Shown piece by piece: positions 1-8,136 of a DNA stretch of 51,994 nucleotides. Position 1 is the first letter of the stretch. Every line of letters begins with the position of its first letter. A model generated the notes under the pieces. That model did no database searches. It was given only the letters and a program-made list of their open reading frames with translations, and was not told where the DNA came from. Both the position numbers and the translations under genes were made by a program. This stretch comes from Planctomycetota bacterium (lineage in GTDB: Bacteria > Planctomycetota > Phycisphaerae > WQYP01), in the NCBI GenBank assembly GCA_021852275.1, contig JAJZNX010000017.1, positions 1-51,994 on the forward strand, in the 5' to 3' direction.

Positions 1-16
1 CATCTTCTTTCGCCAT
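1..16 (-). CDS. 5' end of a leftward gene (MAKED...), possibly translation initiation factor IF-1
   Basis: Read on the minus strand, bases 16 to 1 encode ATG-GCG-AAA-GAA-GAT (MAKED). A strong Shine-Dalgarno AAAGGAG lies at 30-24, with GGAG 7 nt before the ATG. The gene runs off the left edge, so only five codons are visible. MAKED is the usual start of bacterial IF-1 (InfA), but five residues cannot establish identity. The gene is divergent from the sugar kinase that starts at 263, and the 246 bp between them would hold both promoters; I could not assign either with confidence. Confidence 0.45.
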
Positions 17-262
17 CGCTTTTCTCCTTTCATTTGCGATGGCTACAGATTCTCATGTTCCTTTCATCTTTGGAAGACGGGGTTCGTGGGACGGACACGC
101 CGTATCAACACAATTTATTTCCTGACAGCCCCTTAGTGCATTTGCGGCAGGGTTCATCATATACATACAGGATAGCCTGGCAGTGCTCTGGCAATCCGAC
201 GACTCGTGCGGTATCCTGTGCGATCTTTGGTACTGGTAAAGGCGTTAAATCTGGAGAACTTT

Positions 263-1396
263 ATGACCCAGCCATCACGAAACGAAATATGTCGGACTGC
301 CAGTGCGAAGCTGGAAAAGCAGGATGTGAAGCAAATTCGAGCCATGGTTGGTTTCGACGGGTTCGTGGATGAAATTATTGAAGTGGTGGACAAACGCCAC
401 AATGCCGCATCGTATGAACGTCTGAAAAACATTGAGGAATTCGGGAAGAAAATTGTTTCCGCTGCCGGCCAAAGTTCTAATTACGAACTGGTGGTGACGC
501 AGCAGAAACTGGGTGGCAATGGGCCGATTATGGCCAATGCCCTGGCGTCGATTGGTTTGACAACCACTTATATCGGCAACCTGGGCTATCCGGATTTGCA
601 TCCGGTGTTTCGGGAAATGACCAGCCGGGCGACAGTAATCAGCATTGCCGAAGCTTGCCACACGGATGCTCTGGAGTTTTTGGATGGCAAACTACTGCTG
701 GGAAAAATGACTCCTACGGCGGAGGTTCATTGGGATAACATTGTTCAGCGTGTCGGGCGGGAGCGTCTGGTGGCGCTGGTGCAAGAGAGCGATCTGATTG
801 GCATGGTGAATTGGACTATGCTGCCGCACATGACAGAAATCTGGTCGCGTCTGCTTAGCGAAATGCTCATCAAGCTTCCCCATAATGGCCATAAAAAACT
901 TTTTGTGGATCTGGCCGATCCGGAAAAGCGGGCGGTGCAGGATTTGCGGGCGGGTTTGACCATGCTGCAAAGTATGCAGGAGCATGTGCATGTAATTCTG
1001 GGCCTTAATTTGAAGGAAGCGGTGCAAGTAGCGGCGGCATTGGGATTGCCGCCATATAAGAATCCGGAAAAGGAAATTGAGCCGATGGCGGCGGCTATCC
1101 GTAACAAGCTGGGCTTGGGCACGGTGGTGGTACATCCGCGGGCGGCGGCGGCAGCAGCCAACACGGAAGGCACGGCCTGGTTTGCCGGACCGTTTGTGGC
1201 CCAGCCCAAAATCAGCACCGGAGCGGGTGATCATTTTAATGCGGGCTTTGTTTCGGGGCAGTTGTTGGGCTTGAGTTTGGCGGAATCTTTGTGCATGGGC
1301 ACGGCCACCAGCGGCTTTTATGTTCGAACTGCCATCAGTCCCAGCGCTGCGCAATTGGTGGAATTTATCCGTGATCTGCCACAGCCGCAGGGGTAG
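263..1396 (+). CDS. PfkB-family carbohydrate kinase, copy 1
   Basis: This is a 377-residue ribokinase/PfkB-fold kinase expected to phosphorylate a sugar or sugar-like alcohol with ATP in the cytoplasm. The N-terminal part carries GFDGFVDEI and the glycine-rich GGNGPIMANAL (sugar-binding lid region). The C-terminal part carries STGAGDHFNAG, the PfkB signature with the catalytic Asp and anion hole. I chose the ATG at 263 because GGAG (253-256) sits 6 nt upstream and because the same MxQPSRxEIC start is conserved in the tandem copy; an in-frame ATG at 206 has no such support. The substrate cannot be read from the sequence. The next gene is a paralogue 57 bp downstream, presumably in the same transcript. 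The 3' third is nearly identical to that of the paralogue. Confidence 0.88.
   Translation: MTQPSRNEICRTASAKLEKQDVKQIRAMVGFDGFVDEIIEVVDKRHNAASYERLKNIEEFGKKIVSAAGQSSNYELVVTQQKLGGNGPIMANALASIGLTTTYIGNLGYPDLHPVFREMTSRATVISIAEACHTDALEFLDGKLLLGKMTPTAEVHWDNIVQRVGRERLVALVQESDLIGMVNWTMLPHMTEIWSRLLSEMLIKLPHNGHKKLFVDLADPEKRAVQDLRAGLTMLQSMQEHVHVILGLNLKEAVQVAAALGLPPYKNPEKEIEPMAAAIRNKLGLGTVVVHPRAAAAAANTEGTAWFAGPFVAQPKISTGAGDHFNAGFVSGQLLGLSLAESLCMGTATSGFYVRTAISPSAAQLVEFIRDLPQPQG
1011..1323 (+). repeat. Near-identical segment shared by the two kinase genes, copy A
   Basis: Bases 1011-1323 match 2202-2514 with three mismatches that I can find (first-copy positions 1027, 1051 and 1281). Bases 1052-1280 are identical over 229 bp. 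Flanking parts of the two genes are visibly more diverged, including at silent sites. This pattern points to recent gene conversion or unequal exchange rather than a recent whole-gene duplication. Confidence 0.9.
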
Positions 1397-1453
1397 CCGC
1401 TATAACTTTTGGCGTGGATAGAGAAGATGACTGGGTTTATGTTGGAGAACCCT

Positions 1454-2587
1454 ATGGCGCAACCATCCAGAAGCGAAATTTGTACCCAAGTCAGTATGAA
1501 GTTGGCCCGGCAGGATATGTCGCGGATTCGGGCACTGGTGGGGCTGGATGGTTTCGTAGACGAAATTATTGAAGTAGTGGATAAACGTCGCAATGCCGTT
1601 TCGTATGATCGCCTGAAAACCATCGAAGAATTTGGAAAGAAAATTCTTTCCGCCGCCGGGCAAAGTTCCAACTATGAACTGGTGGTCACGCAGCAAAAAC
1701 TGGGCGGTAACGGACCGATTATGGCCAATGCCCTGGCGTCGATGGGTTTGACAACCACTTACATCGGCAATCTGGGATATCCGGATTTGCATCCGGTATT
1801 CAGGGAAATGACCAACCGGGCGACAGTGATCAGCATTGCCGACCCCGGGCATACGGACGCGTTGGAATTTTTTGATGGCAAGCTGATGCTCGGCAAAATA
1901 ACGCCCACCGCAGATGTTAACTGGAATAACATCATCCAGCGGGTAGGGCGGCAGCGTTTGACCAACCTGGTGGAAGAGTGTGATTTGATCGGGATGGTAA
2001 GCTGGACGCACTTGCCATATATGAACGATATCTGGGAGCGATTGCTAAGCGAAGTTATTGTGATGTTGCCGCACAGCGAACGTAAGATATTTTTTGTGGA
2101 TCTGGCCGATCCGGAAAAGCGGGCGTTGCAGGACTTGCTGGCGGGGCTGCGCATTTTGCAACAAATTCAGCAACATATTCATGTGATGCTGGGACTGAAT
2201 CTGAAGGAAGCGGTGCAGGTAGCGGCGGCATTGGGATTGCCACCATATAAGAATCCGGAAAAGGAAATTGAGCCGATGGCGGCGGCTATCCGTAACAAGC
2301 TGGGCTTGGGCACGGTGGTGGTACATCCGCGGGCGGCGGCGGCAGCAGCCAACACGGAAGGCACGGCCTGGTTTGCCGGACCGTTTGTGGCCCAGCCCAA
2401 AATCAGCACCGGAGCGGGTGATCATTTTAATGCGGGCTTTGTTTCGGGGCAGTTGTTGGGCTTGAGTTTGGTGGAATCTTTGTGCATGGGCACGGCCACC
2501 AGCGGCTTTTATGTGCGGAGCGCGATCAGTCCCAGTTCCTCACAGTTGGTGGAATTTATACGTGATCTGCCGCAGCCGCAGGGGTAA
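1454..2587 (+). CDS. PfkB-family carbohydrate kinase, copy 2 (tandem paralogue)
   Basis: This is a second 377-residue PfkB-type kinase, the same length as copy 1 and collinear with it. It retains GLDGFVDEI, GGNGPIMANAL and the STGAGDHFNAG catalytic signature, so both copies look active. GGAG at 1444-1447 lies 6 nt before the ATG at 1454, exactly as in copy 1; ATGs further upstream in frame are not matched in copy 1. The first two thirds differ from copy 1 at many silent and some coding positions, mainly in the central region, while the last 313 bp of overlap differ at only three bases. Differences in the middle could give the two enzymes different substrates. The gene converges on the membrane-protein gene at 2630, with 42 bp between. 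Confidence 0.88.
   Translation: MAQPSRSEICTQVSMKLARQDMSRIRALVGLDGFVDEIIEVVDKRRNAVSYDRLKTIEEFGKKILSAAGQSSNYELVVTQQKLGGNGPIMANALASMGLTTTYIGNLGYPDLHPVFREMTNRATVISIADPGHTDALEFFDGKLMLGKITPTADVNWNNIIQRVGRQRLTNLVEECDLIGMVSWTHLPYMNDIWERLLSEVIVMLPHSERKIFFVDLADPEKRALQDLLAGLRILQQIQQHIHVMLGLNLKEAVQVAAALGLPPYKNPEKEIEPMAAAIRNKLGLGTVVVHPRAAAAAANTEGTAWFAGPFVAQPKISTGAGDHFNAGFVSGQLLGLSLVESLCMGTATSGFYVRSAISPSSSQLVEFIRDLPQPQG
2202..2514 (+). repeat. Near-identical segment shared by the two kinase genes, copy B
   Basis: This is the partner of 1011-1323 at a constant offset of 1191 bp. Identity stops abruptly after the codons for SGFYV, where copy 1 reads GTTCGAACT and copy 2 reads GTGCGGAGC. Confidence 0.9.
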
Positions 2588-2629
2588 ATGGTGGAATTAA
2601 AAAATGGGGGGGAGAGGTTGGCCCACTTA

Positions 2630-3982
2630 TTATTCTGTGCATGGGGCTGTGATCGGTATCGGCAAATCTGATTCAATAATTTCAACTTCAGTAGGAGTGG
2701 GTCGATGAAACTTTCCGCGCACTACCCAATACGCACCGAGGAGGTTCCAGGTTATGGGTAAAAAGCGGATGGCTTGAGCTAAAGCAAAAGACTGACTGGC
2801 GGTATCCACACCGCGGGTGACAAAAAAGTGCAGCAAAATCGCCTCGGTAACGCCAATGCCTTGTGGGGGCATAATGGGCAGGCTTGCGGCCAAGGCAGCC
2901 AGCGGAATGTAGGCCATGAAGCAGCCAAATGACGCGTGCATACCAAAGGCGCGGCCGGCGAGAAAACCGGCCAGCGGTAACACGCTTTGGGAAATCATGC
3001 TGAGGCCAAATGTACCGGCGACCAGGCGCAGGTGATGGCGGTAAGCCAGCAAAGAGCGATCGGCATGTTTGATGAATTCCGGCAGGGGCAGGCGGTTCAA
3101 GATGGAATCTATCCCCAGCCATCGTCGCAGCCGGGCCGAAAAATACAGGATGCAGCCGACAAGGGTCGCCGCAAGCAAGCCACCGGTCAGCATTACCACA
3201 CGCAGTAAAACCGGGTCGCTTCCTGTACCGGTTGCGGTGCCAAGCGGACTGGCGGATGATGCTGAATTAACCATCAACTGTATGGTGGCTGCAATGCCAG
3301 CCACCATCACCAGGCCGACCAGGCCAATGACGCGGTCCAGCAGCACGGTTACGGCGCTTTGGGTGGTTTGGCCGGTGACCCGGGCGGTGTACAGGATTTT
3401 GACCAGATCGCCACTGGTGGTACCCGGCAAAAATGTGGAATAAAACTGACCAACGAAATTCAGTCGCAGGCACTGGGCATAGGAGAGGTGCATGTCCTGC
3501 ACGCTCATCAGCAGTTGCCAGCGCCAGGCAGTGAGGAAAAATGGAATCCCCACGATGATTAAAGCACCCAACAACAACCAGGCATTGGCCCGCACAATAA
3601 GAGAATGCAGGCCTGCTTCAATTTCCGGATGACCGCCGGCTGTAGCCAGGTAACTTAAAGGCAACGTGAGTTGCCGGGGGAACATGATGGGATACCTGGT
3701 GGCAGAAGCGGTGACGATTTTGCCGGAGGGAAGTCTGACCTGAATTATTTGATTGGCAAAACGCACGGTTACGCTACGGGCCGTGCGAGATACAACGGGC
3801 AACCGGGTGGCGTGCACGAATACGGCCGCACGCACCGTTTGGCCTCTGGCAATCACGGCGGTGTCGTGCCAGGATATTTGCCCAAGAACCCACCACAGCC
3901 CAAGTATGGCAATGACGAATTTGAGTGCGGTGAGCACCAGCCGGCGGGTATGGTGTTGCGATGACGGATGCGGTTGTGGCAT
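2630..3982 (-). CDS. Flippase-like integral membrane protein (LPG synthase TM / UPF0104 family)
   Basis: This is a multi-spanning protein of about 450 residues in the lysylphosphatidylglycerol-synthase transmembrane/AglD-like family, whose members are linked to lipid or glycolipid handling. After TM1 (LVLTALKFVIAILGLWWVLG) comes an extracytoplasmic segment of about 110 residues, then a run of membrane segments. The family-typical LNFVGQFYSTFLPGTTSGDLVK motif is followed by the region around MPPQGIGVTEAIL. I use the ATG at 3982 because GAGG sits 5 nt upstream; the longer frame would start at 4105 inside the end of pyrE. The stop of pyrE lies 49 bp upstream on the same strand, so co-transcription with accA and pyrE is likely. 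There is no soluble synthetase domain, so flippase-like transport is a better guess than lysyl transfer. Confidence 0.75.
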   Translation of the reverse strand: MPQPHPSSQHHTRRLVLTALKFVIAILGLWWVLGQISWHDTAVIARGQTVRAAVFVHATRLPVVSRTARSVTVRFANQIIQVRLPSGKIVTASATRYPIMFPRQLTLPLSYLATAGGHPEIEAGLHSLIVRANAWLLLGALIIVGIPFFLTAWRWQLLMSVQDMHLSYAQCLRLNFVGQFYSTFLPGTTSGDLVKILYTARVTGQTTQSAVTVLLDRVIGLVGLVMVAGIAATIQLMVNSASSASPLGTATGTGSDPVLLRVVMLTGGLLAATLVGCILYFSARLRRWLGIDSILNRLPLPEFIKHADRSLLAYRHHLRLVAGTFGLSMISQSVLPLAGFLAGRAFGMHASFGCFMAYIPLAALAASLPIMPPQGIGVTEAILLHFFVTRGVDTASQSFALAQAIRFLPITWNLLGAYWVVRGKFHRPTPTEVEIIESDLPIPITAPCTE

Positions 3983-4031
3983 AAGGGCCTCACGGATGAA
4001 ATCCGGTTGGTTCGCCTGCGGCGCAGCCGGC

Positions 4032-4553
4032 TTAAATTCCCAGGTCTTGTTTGGTGAGCAGGGCTTCAAAGATGAAGCCGGCGGCCTGAATGTTTTCGCG
4101 AGCACCCTCTTGACGGTCGATCACGGCGACAATTCTTTCGACGGTTGCCCCTGCGGATTGAATAACTTTAGCTGCTTCCAGCACCTGTCCGCCGGTGGTA
4201 GCGATATCCTCTACCAGCAGTACGTGCTCACCGGGCAGCAGCAGACCTTCAATGAGTTTGGAAGTGCCATAGTCTTTTTTTGAATTGCGGACAATAAAAA
4301 ACGGCAGTCCAGCCGCCAAAGATGCCGCGGCCGCCAGAGCCACTCCGCCCAGTTCGGCCCCGGCGAAACGCTTGGTGGCGGGGGTGCGGTGGGCGGCCAG
4401 CCGCGTGCCAAGGGCGGCAAGAATGTCCGGCTGGGTTTCAAACAGATACTTATCCATATAATATCTGGATTTTTTCCCTGATCGCAGGGTAAAATCGCCT
4501 TCCAGATAAGCAGTAGCCTTAATCCGTGCCGCGAGAGTGGCGTGATTCATCAT
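4032..4553 (-). CDS. pyrE: Orotate phosphoribosyltransferase
   Basis: This enzyme makes orotidine 5'-phosphate from orotate and PRPP in pyrimidine synthesis. The sequence shows the PRPP-binding motif VLLVEDIATTGGQ, the substrate-loop region IVRNSKKDYGTSKLIEG and the early LRSGKKSRYYMDKY segment typical of the family. Two ATGs follow each other (4553 and 4550). GGAG lies 11 nt before the first, so I start there, giving 173 residues, a normal size. An upstream in-frame start at 4625 would add 24 unmatched residues. The gene sits between accA (88 bp upstream) and the flippase-like gene on the same strand. Confidence 0.88.
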   Translation of the reverse strand: MMNHATLAARIKATAYLEGDFTLRSGKKSRYYMDKYLFETQPDILAALGTRLAAHRTPATKRFAGAELGGVALAAAASLAAGLPFFIVRNSKKDYGTSKLIEGLLLPGEHVLLVEDIATTGGQVLEAAKVIQSAGATVERIVAVIDRQEGARENIQAAGFIFEALLTKQDLGI

Positions 4554-4640
4554 GGTAGGGGTTACTCCAAAGAATTCGGATAGATTGACATCGCGTGGCA
4601 AGCATCGGCGTGCCCGGCCAATCATCTGGTTCCAACGGCT

Positions 4641-5783
4641 TTAGCCCGCCGCTATGGTTTGTGTTCCAAGACATCGGATTCGCTGGTAGCGTTGTTCCAG
4701 CAAGGTGTCCAGGGGGATGGCCCGGAGTTCGCGCAGTGTGCGATCGATAAAACGTTCCAAGCTATCCGCCGCGGCTCGGGGATTGCGATGCGCGCCACCC
4801 AGCGGCTCTTTGATGATTTCGTCAATCACGCCCAGCTTTTTAAGAGCCTCGCTGGTGAGCTTGAGAGCGGCAGCCGCATCCGGAGCATTTTGGGAGTCTT
4901 TCCACAAAATGCCGCTGCAGCCTTCGGGTGAAATGACCGAGTACCATGCAAACTGCAGCATGGCCGTGCGATCGCCTACGCCGATACCCAAGGCTCCGCC
5001 CGATCCACCTTCACCAATGACGATGCAGACAACGGGAGTGGGTAGACTGGACATTTCCCGCAGATTGACCGCAATGGCCTCGGCTACGCCGCGTTCTTCA
5101 GAGCCAATGCCGGGATAGGCTCCAGCCGTATCAATGAGCGTGACCACTGGCAGGCCGAATTTGGCGGCAAACTGCATTTTCAACAGGGCTTTGCGGTAGC
5201 CTTCTGGATTGGCGCAACCGAATTGGCAGCCTATTTTTTCCTTGGTGTCGCGCCCCTTGTGATGGCCAATCAGCATGACCTTATGGCCGCCGATACGGCC
5301 CGTGCCGGTGACGACGGCCCGATCATCGCCAAAACGCCGGTCGCCGTGCAGTTCAACAAAATCCTTGACGATCATATCTATATAATCGCGCGTTTGAGGG
5401 CGGGCGGGATGCCGGGCTACCTGCACCACTTCCCATGGCGAAAGATTCTGATAGGTCTTGCGGATTAATGCCGTTAAATTTTCGCGTAGTTGCTGGATTT
5501 CAGGGGTGTAATCCACACCTCGCTGTTCCTGCATGACTACTAGATCGTAAATTTGACGTTCCAGCTTCAATATAGGTTTTTCAAACTCCAGGGCCATTCC
5601 CACGGGCGGATTTCGCGGCGGTTCGGGGGCTGCCGTGGAAGTGGTTGCGCCAGGCACTGCAGTCGTAACCGCACTGGACTGGGCCGAAGACCCAGATGAT
5701 GGGGGGGGAGGCTGATAGCTTTCCGCAGCCTGAGTTTCTTGTACAGACTTAACCTGGTGTTTGAGGGATTTCTTTTTCGCCAT
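4641..5783 (-). CDS. accA: Acetyl-CoA carboxylase carboxyltransferase subunit alpha
   Basis: AccA transfers the carboxyl group from carboxybiotin to acetyl-CoA, the committed step of fatty acid synthesis, as an alpha2beta2 complex with AccD (not in this window). From about residue 62 the protein matches the family: EFEKPILKLERQIYDL, then ARHPARPQTRDYI, ELHGDRRFGDDRAVVTG, the crotonase-fold core KIGCQFGCANPEGYRKALLK, DTAGAYPGIGSEERG and EGGSGGALGIGVGD, with SPEGCSGILWKD near the C-terminus. The first 60 residues are a Lys-rich start followed by a Pro/Ser/Ala/Thr low-complexity stretch absent from typical AccA (usually about 320 residues; here 380). The ATG at 5783 has GGAG 8 nt upstream, so the extension appears to be translated. 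Confidence 0.95.
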   Translation of the reverse strand: MAKKKSLKHQVKSVQETQAAESYQPPPPSSGSSAQSSAVTTAVPGATTSTAAPEPPRNPPVGMALEFEKPILKLERQIYDLVVMQEQRGVDYTPEIQQLRENLTALIRKTYQNLSPWEVVQVARHPARPQTRDYIDMIVKDFVELHGDRRFGDDRAVVTGTGRIGGHKVMLIGHHKGRDTKEKIGCQFGCANPEGYRKALLKMQFAAKFGLPVVTLIDTAGAYPGIGSEERGVAEAIAVNLREMSSLPTPVVCIVIGEGGSGGALGIGVGDRTAMLQFAWYSVISPEGCSGILWKDSQNAPDAAAALKLTSEALKKLGVIDEIIKEPLGGAHRNPRAAADSLERFIDRTLRELRAIPLDTLLEQRYQRIRCLGTQTIAAG

Positions 5784-6211
5784 GCGTAATTCTCCAGTGC
5801 AGGGTTAGCCGATCGAATGTCGGCGTACTCATTACCGACCAGCAGGGCAAACCAGCTTTGTTCAGCCCTCGTAAACCCGTCAATAGTGTAACGCAATCCA
5901 GTAATTTTGTAATGGCATCCGGGCGGGCTTAAGGACGGAAAAGAGCAATTGGTCTGAGCGGTGGTGTTGCGGCAGAGCGAGCCAGGAAATACTGCCCCGC
6001 CTAAGACTTTCACCTATAGAACCTTAGGTGAATCCTTTAAAAGCATCTAAGGACTAAGCCTGATATGTTTTTGCGAGTTTATCTGATTTCGCATATGCGT
6101 TGTTCGTACGATGATGCTTTTGTTGAATCTGTTCTTGGCCGCACAGTGAAACTACTGCGGCGAGGACAGTACAGATAGACTGTGTAGTCTTCTGTAATCA
6201 GGGCCGTAAAG
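5784..6211. other. Non-coding region upstream of accA and of the tandem hairpin elements
   Basis: No convincing gene lies here. The leftward part is the leader of accA. Around 6001-6055 several short inverted repeats overlap: CACCTA 6011-6016 with TAGGTG 6025-6030, CTAAG 6001-6005 with CTTAG 6023-6027, and CCTTAG 6022-6027 with CTAAGG 6047-6052. The arms compete, so alternative hairpins are possible, but I cannot assign a function. Short minus-strand frames across the following elements are considered under rejected items. Confidence 0.5.
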
Positions 6212-6292
6212 GGTACTTTAAGTAAAGGTGCAGGGACGGGGTTGTATGTTTGTAGTTCGCCGACGCACCAGATCCCGCCCCTCACCTTTTTA
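6212..6292 (+). ncRNA. Candidate structured RNA element, copy 1 (hairpin with invariant 28-nt loop)
   Basis: The element opens with GGTACTT and a near-palindrome GTACTTTAAGTA, then forms a long stem. AAAGGTG (6224-6230) pairs with CACCTTT (6283-6289). After a bulged C, the arm 6232-6243 pairs with 6271-6282, with one A/C mismatch and G-U pairs near the loop. The loop-side segment 6245-6272 is identical in copy 2. The 3' arm runs straight into T's (6287-6291), so on the plus strand the hairpin resembles an intrinsic terminator capping a short transcript. Strand and transcription are inferred. It could instead be a REP/MITE-like palindromic repeat. I do not recognise a described RNA family. Confidence 0.55.
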
Positions 6293-6420
6293 TAGTTGTC
6301 ATGCAAAAAAATAAAAAGGAGCATAGTGCTGTCGGTTAAGAGGAGTTTTTTTCCGGGTCCGCTGGTACGGATGCTTCGGTGAAATGTGGATGGTCTTTAA
6401 AGTCATGGAAAGGCATACAA

Positions 6421-6501
6421 GGTACTTGAAGTAAGGTGTGGGGATGAGGTTATATGTTTGTAGTTCGCCGACGCACCAGACCTCTTCCCCCACCTTTTTT
6501 G
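6421..6501 (+). ncRNA. Candidate structured RNA element, copy 2
   Basis: The layout is the same as in copy 1, 208 bp downstream. GGTACTTGAAGTA comes first, then AAGGTG (6433-6438) pairs with CACCTT (6491-6496). A single bulged T follows, then 6440-6451 pairs with 6479-6490 with one T/T mismatch at the position next to the mismatch in copy 1. Loop segment 6453-6480 is identical to 6245-6272. The arms differ in sequence between copies but stay paired: A-T becomes G-C (6232/6282 versus 6440/6490), G-C becomes A-T (6239/6275 versus 6447/6483), and G-U becomes G-C (6241/6273 versus 6449/6481). A run of six T's follows the stem (6495-6500), just upstream of the porin promoter. Confidence 0.55.
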
Positions 6502-6521
6502 ATTTCCCTTTTGTTTCTTAG

Positions 6522-6549
6522 TTGACGTCGCTGCGGAGTTGGATACAAT
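6522..6549 (+). promoter_or_regulatory. Sigma-70-type promoter of the porin gene
   Basis: TTGACG (6522-6527), a 16-bp spacer and TACAAT (6544-6549) each match the consensus at five of six bases. Transcription would start near 6556, giving a leader of about 175 nt before the ATG at 6732. The promoter begins 21 bp after the T-run of the second hairpin element, so that element would insulate it from upstream transcription. Confidence 0.6.
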
Positions 6550-6731
6550 TTTCATCGATGTGTGTCGGTTGTGCTGCAATCTTGGCGGCGCTGTTAAATT
6601 TGGTCGGACTTTATCCGACGCTGGAGGATGTTTCAACAAGAGTTGGTGTTGTGTTGTCACTGTAGGCGTAAACAGTGCAACATTGCGGAATGTCTTACAG
6701 GGATCACTTTTTTAAGAGAAAGGAACCATCT

Positions 6732-8081
6732 ATGAGAAAACGCATCACCTTACCCATCCTTTTGGCGGCGGCTATGGCCGCGACGGCGGTAGGCAGTGTC
6801 CGGGCAGCGGATTCTTCCAACTACCAGCAGTTGCAGAAAAAGTACAGCACCCTGAAAGTGCAGATGCAGGCCATGCAAAAGCAGATGGCCCAGATGCAAA
6901 AGCAGATGGCGGCCCAACAGAAACAGATGAAAGCGGTGCAGCAGGCCGCGCCGAGCATCAATGAACGAGCTACCCGGCGGGCGATCAAACGGCTTTCGCG
7001 GCAGGTGATGAAGCTAAGCGAGAAGGAAGCTGCCTTGGAGCCTGGCAACATTCAGGTGTTGATTGCCGGAGACGTGAATGTGCAGTTTCAAAATAAATCG
7101 GGTGGCAATTCCACTTTTTATGCTGATTCCAGCCCGATGATTCAGGTACGCATCGATAAGAATATCTTTGTGAACACGGCTTTTGACTTTTATACCGCCA
7201 GCGGTCAGGCTGGTGGCAGCGCTGCGGACATCGGCGCAGCTAACATTAATTATGAACTTGGTGATTACATGACCGTCGGTGGCGGTCTTATCACCAGTCC
7301 CATTGGTGGAATCGTGGGAAACTACAATCCAGCACCATGGAATCGTTGGCTGGTAGATGGCTCTCTGGAAGATAATTTGCTTCCACCCAATGAACTTGGC
7401 ATCTGGACCCGTGGCGGGATTCCAGCTCCGGGCAACTTGGGTTATCTGACATACTTTTTGTTTGTCAGCAACGGGCCGGAATTCATTGGCACTTCCGGGG
7501 TGCCGAATCAACTCAGCTACGACAATTTCACAGCCACTCAAAATGCCAAGACCGTGGGCGGCCGGATCAGCTATCTCCCGATTCCCAATGTCGAAATCGG
7601 TTATTCAGCCGAATGGGCCAGTCCCACCCAGTCCGGAGCTTTGACCAAAAGTGATTCTTGGATACAGGCGGTGGATTTCAATAGCTATTACTTCAATAAA
7701 AAGATTGAAGGCTTTGTGAAATTCCGCGGTGGTTGGACTTGGGAGCAAGTTGGTCAGGGCGGCATCACACCCGGTAATCCCACCACGCCTCCGGCACTTG
7801 GGAATATGTCCAATGGGGGGCAGATCGATGTGGCTTACCAACCCAGCATGTGTGGCATTAAATACCTGGACAAGATGATGGTGGCATTCCGATACGACCG
7901 CACGGATGGCCCGGTTACGGGAGTGCAAACGCCCGGAGCCATGCATGAGCAGCGCTACAGCGTCGGGTTGGATTATTGGCTGCATTCCAATGCCGTGCTC
8001 AAGTTTGAGTACGAATTTGACAATGTGCCGGACCAGCATGGCAGCGACGCCATGTTTATGCAATTTGCCGTGGGCATCTAA
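6732..8081 (+). CDS. Outer-membrane porin with N-terminal coiled coil
   Basis: This is a protein of about 449 residues with a Sec signal peptide (MRKRITLPILLAAAMAATAVGSVRAAD). A periodic Gln/Met/Lys-rich coiled coil follows (about residues 30-75: repeated MQKQMAQ units), then a short linker with basic residues. The rest is a long beta-rich region with alternating aromatic and polar residues, ending in a strand (FMQFAVGI) typical of a beta-barrel. The architecture resembles OprO/OprP-type and other PVC porins, in which the coiled coil is thought to reach through the periplasm or oligomerise. Substrate specificity cannot be read. The ATG at 6732 has AGGA about 7 nt upstream. A lipoprotein cytochrome gene follows after 55 bp and a shared terminator closes the unit. 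Confidence 0.78.
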   Translation: MRKRITLPILLAAAMAATAVGSVRAADSSNYQQLQKKYSTLKVQMQAMQKQMAQMQKQMAAQQKQMKAVQQAAPSINERATRRAIKRLSRQVMKLSEKEAALEPGNIQVLIAGDVNVQFQNKSGGNSTFYADSSPMIQVRIDKNIFVNTAFDFYTASGQAGGSAADIGAANINYELGDYMTVGGGLITSPIGGIVGNYNPAPWNRWLVDGSLEDNLLPPNELGIWTRGGIPAPGNLGYLTYFLFVSNGPEFIGTSGVPNQLSYDNFTATQNAKTVGGRISYLPIPNVEIGYSAEWASPTQSGALTKSDSWIQAVDFNSYYFNKKIEGFVKFRGGWTWEQVGQGGITPGNPTTPPALGNMSNGGQIDVAYQPSMCGIKYLDKMMVAFRYDRTDGPVTGVQTPGAMHEQRYSVGLDYWLHSNAVLKFEYEFDNVPDQHGSDAMFMQFAVGI

Positions 8082-8136
8082 GGTTCAATGGAAGAATAAG
8101 GACTTGAGTCTACTTTGATTTGAGGAGTACATCACT

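Noticed and set aside
34-372. Plus-strand frame overlapping the start of the first kinase
   Set aside because: It overlaps the kinase N-terminus in another frame, lacks a ribosome binding site and shows no recognisable domain.
6079-6493. Two minus-strand frames sharing WCVGELQTYN
   Set aside because: The shared residues come only from the invariant 28-nt loop; outside it the peptides do not align, while the flanking DNA arms keep base pairing. RNA structure explains the conservation better than protein.
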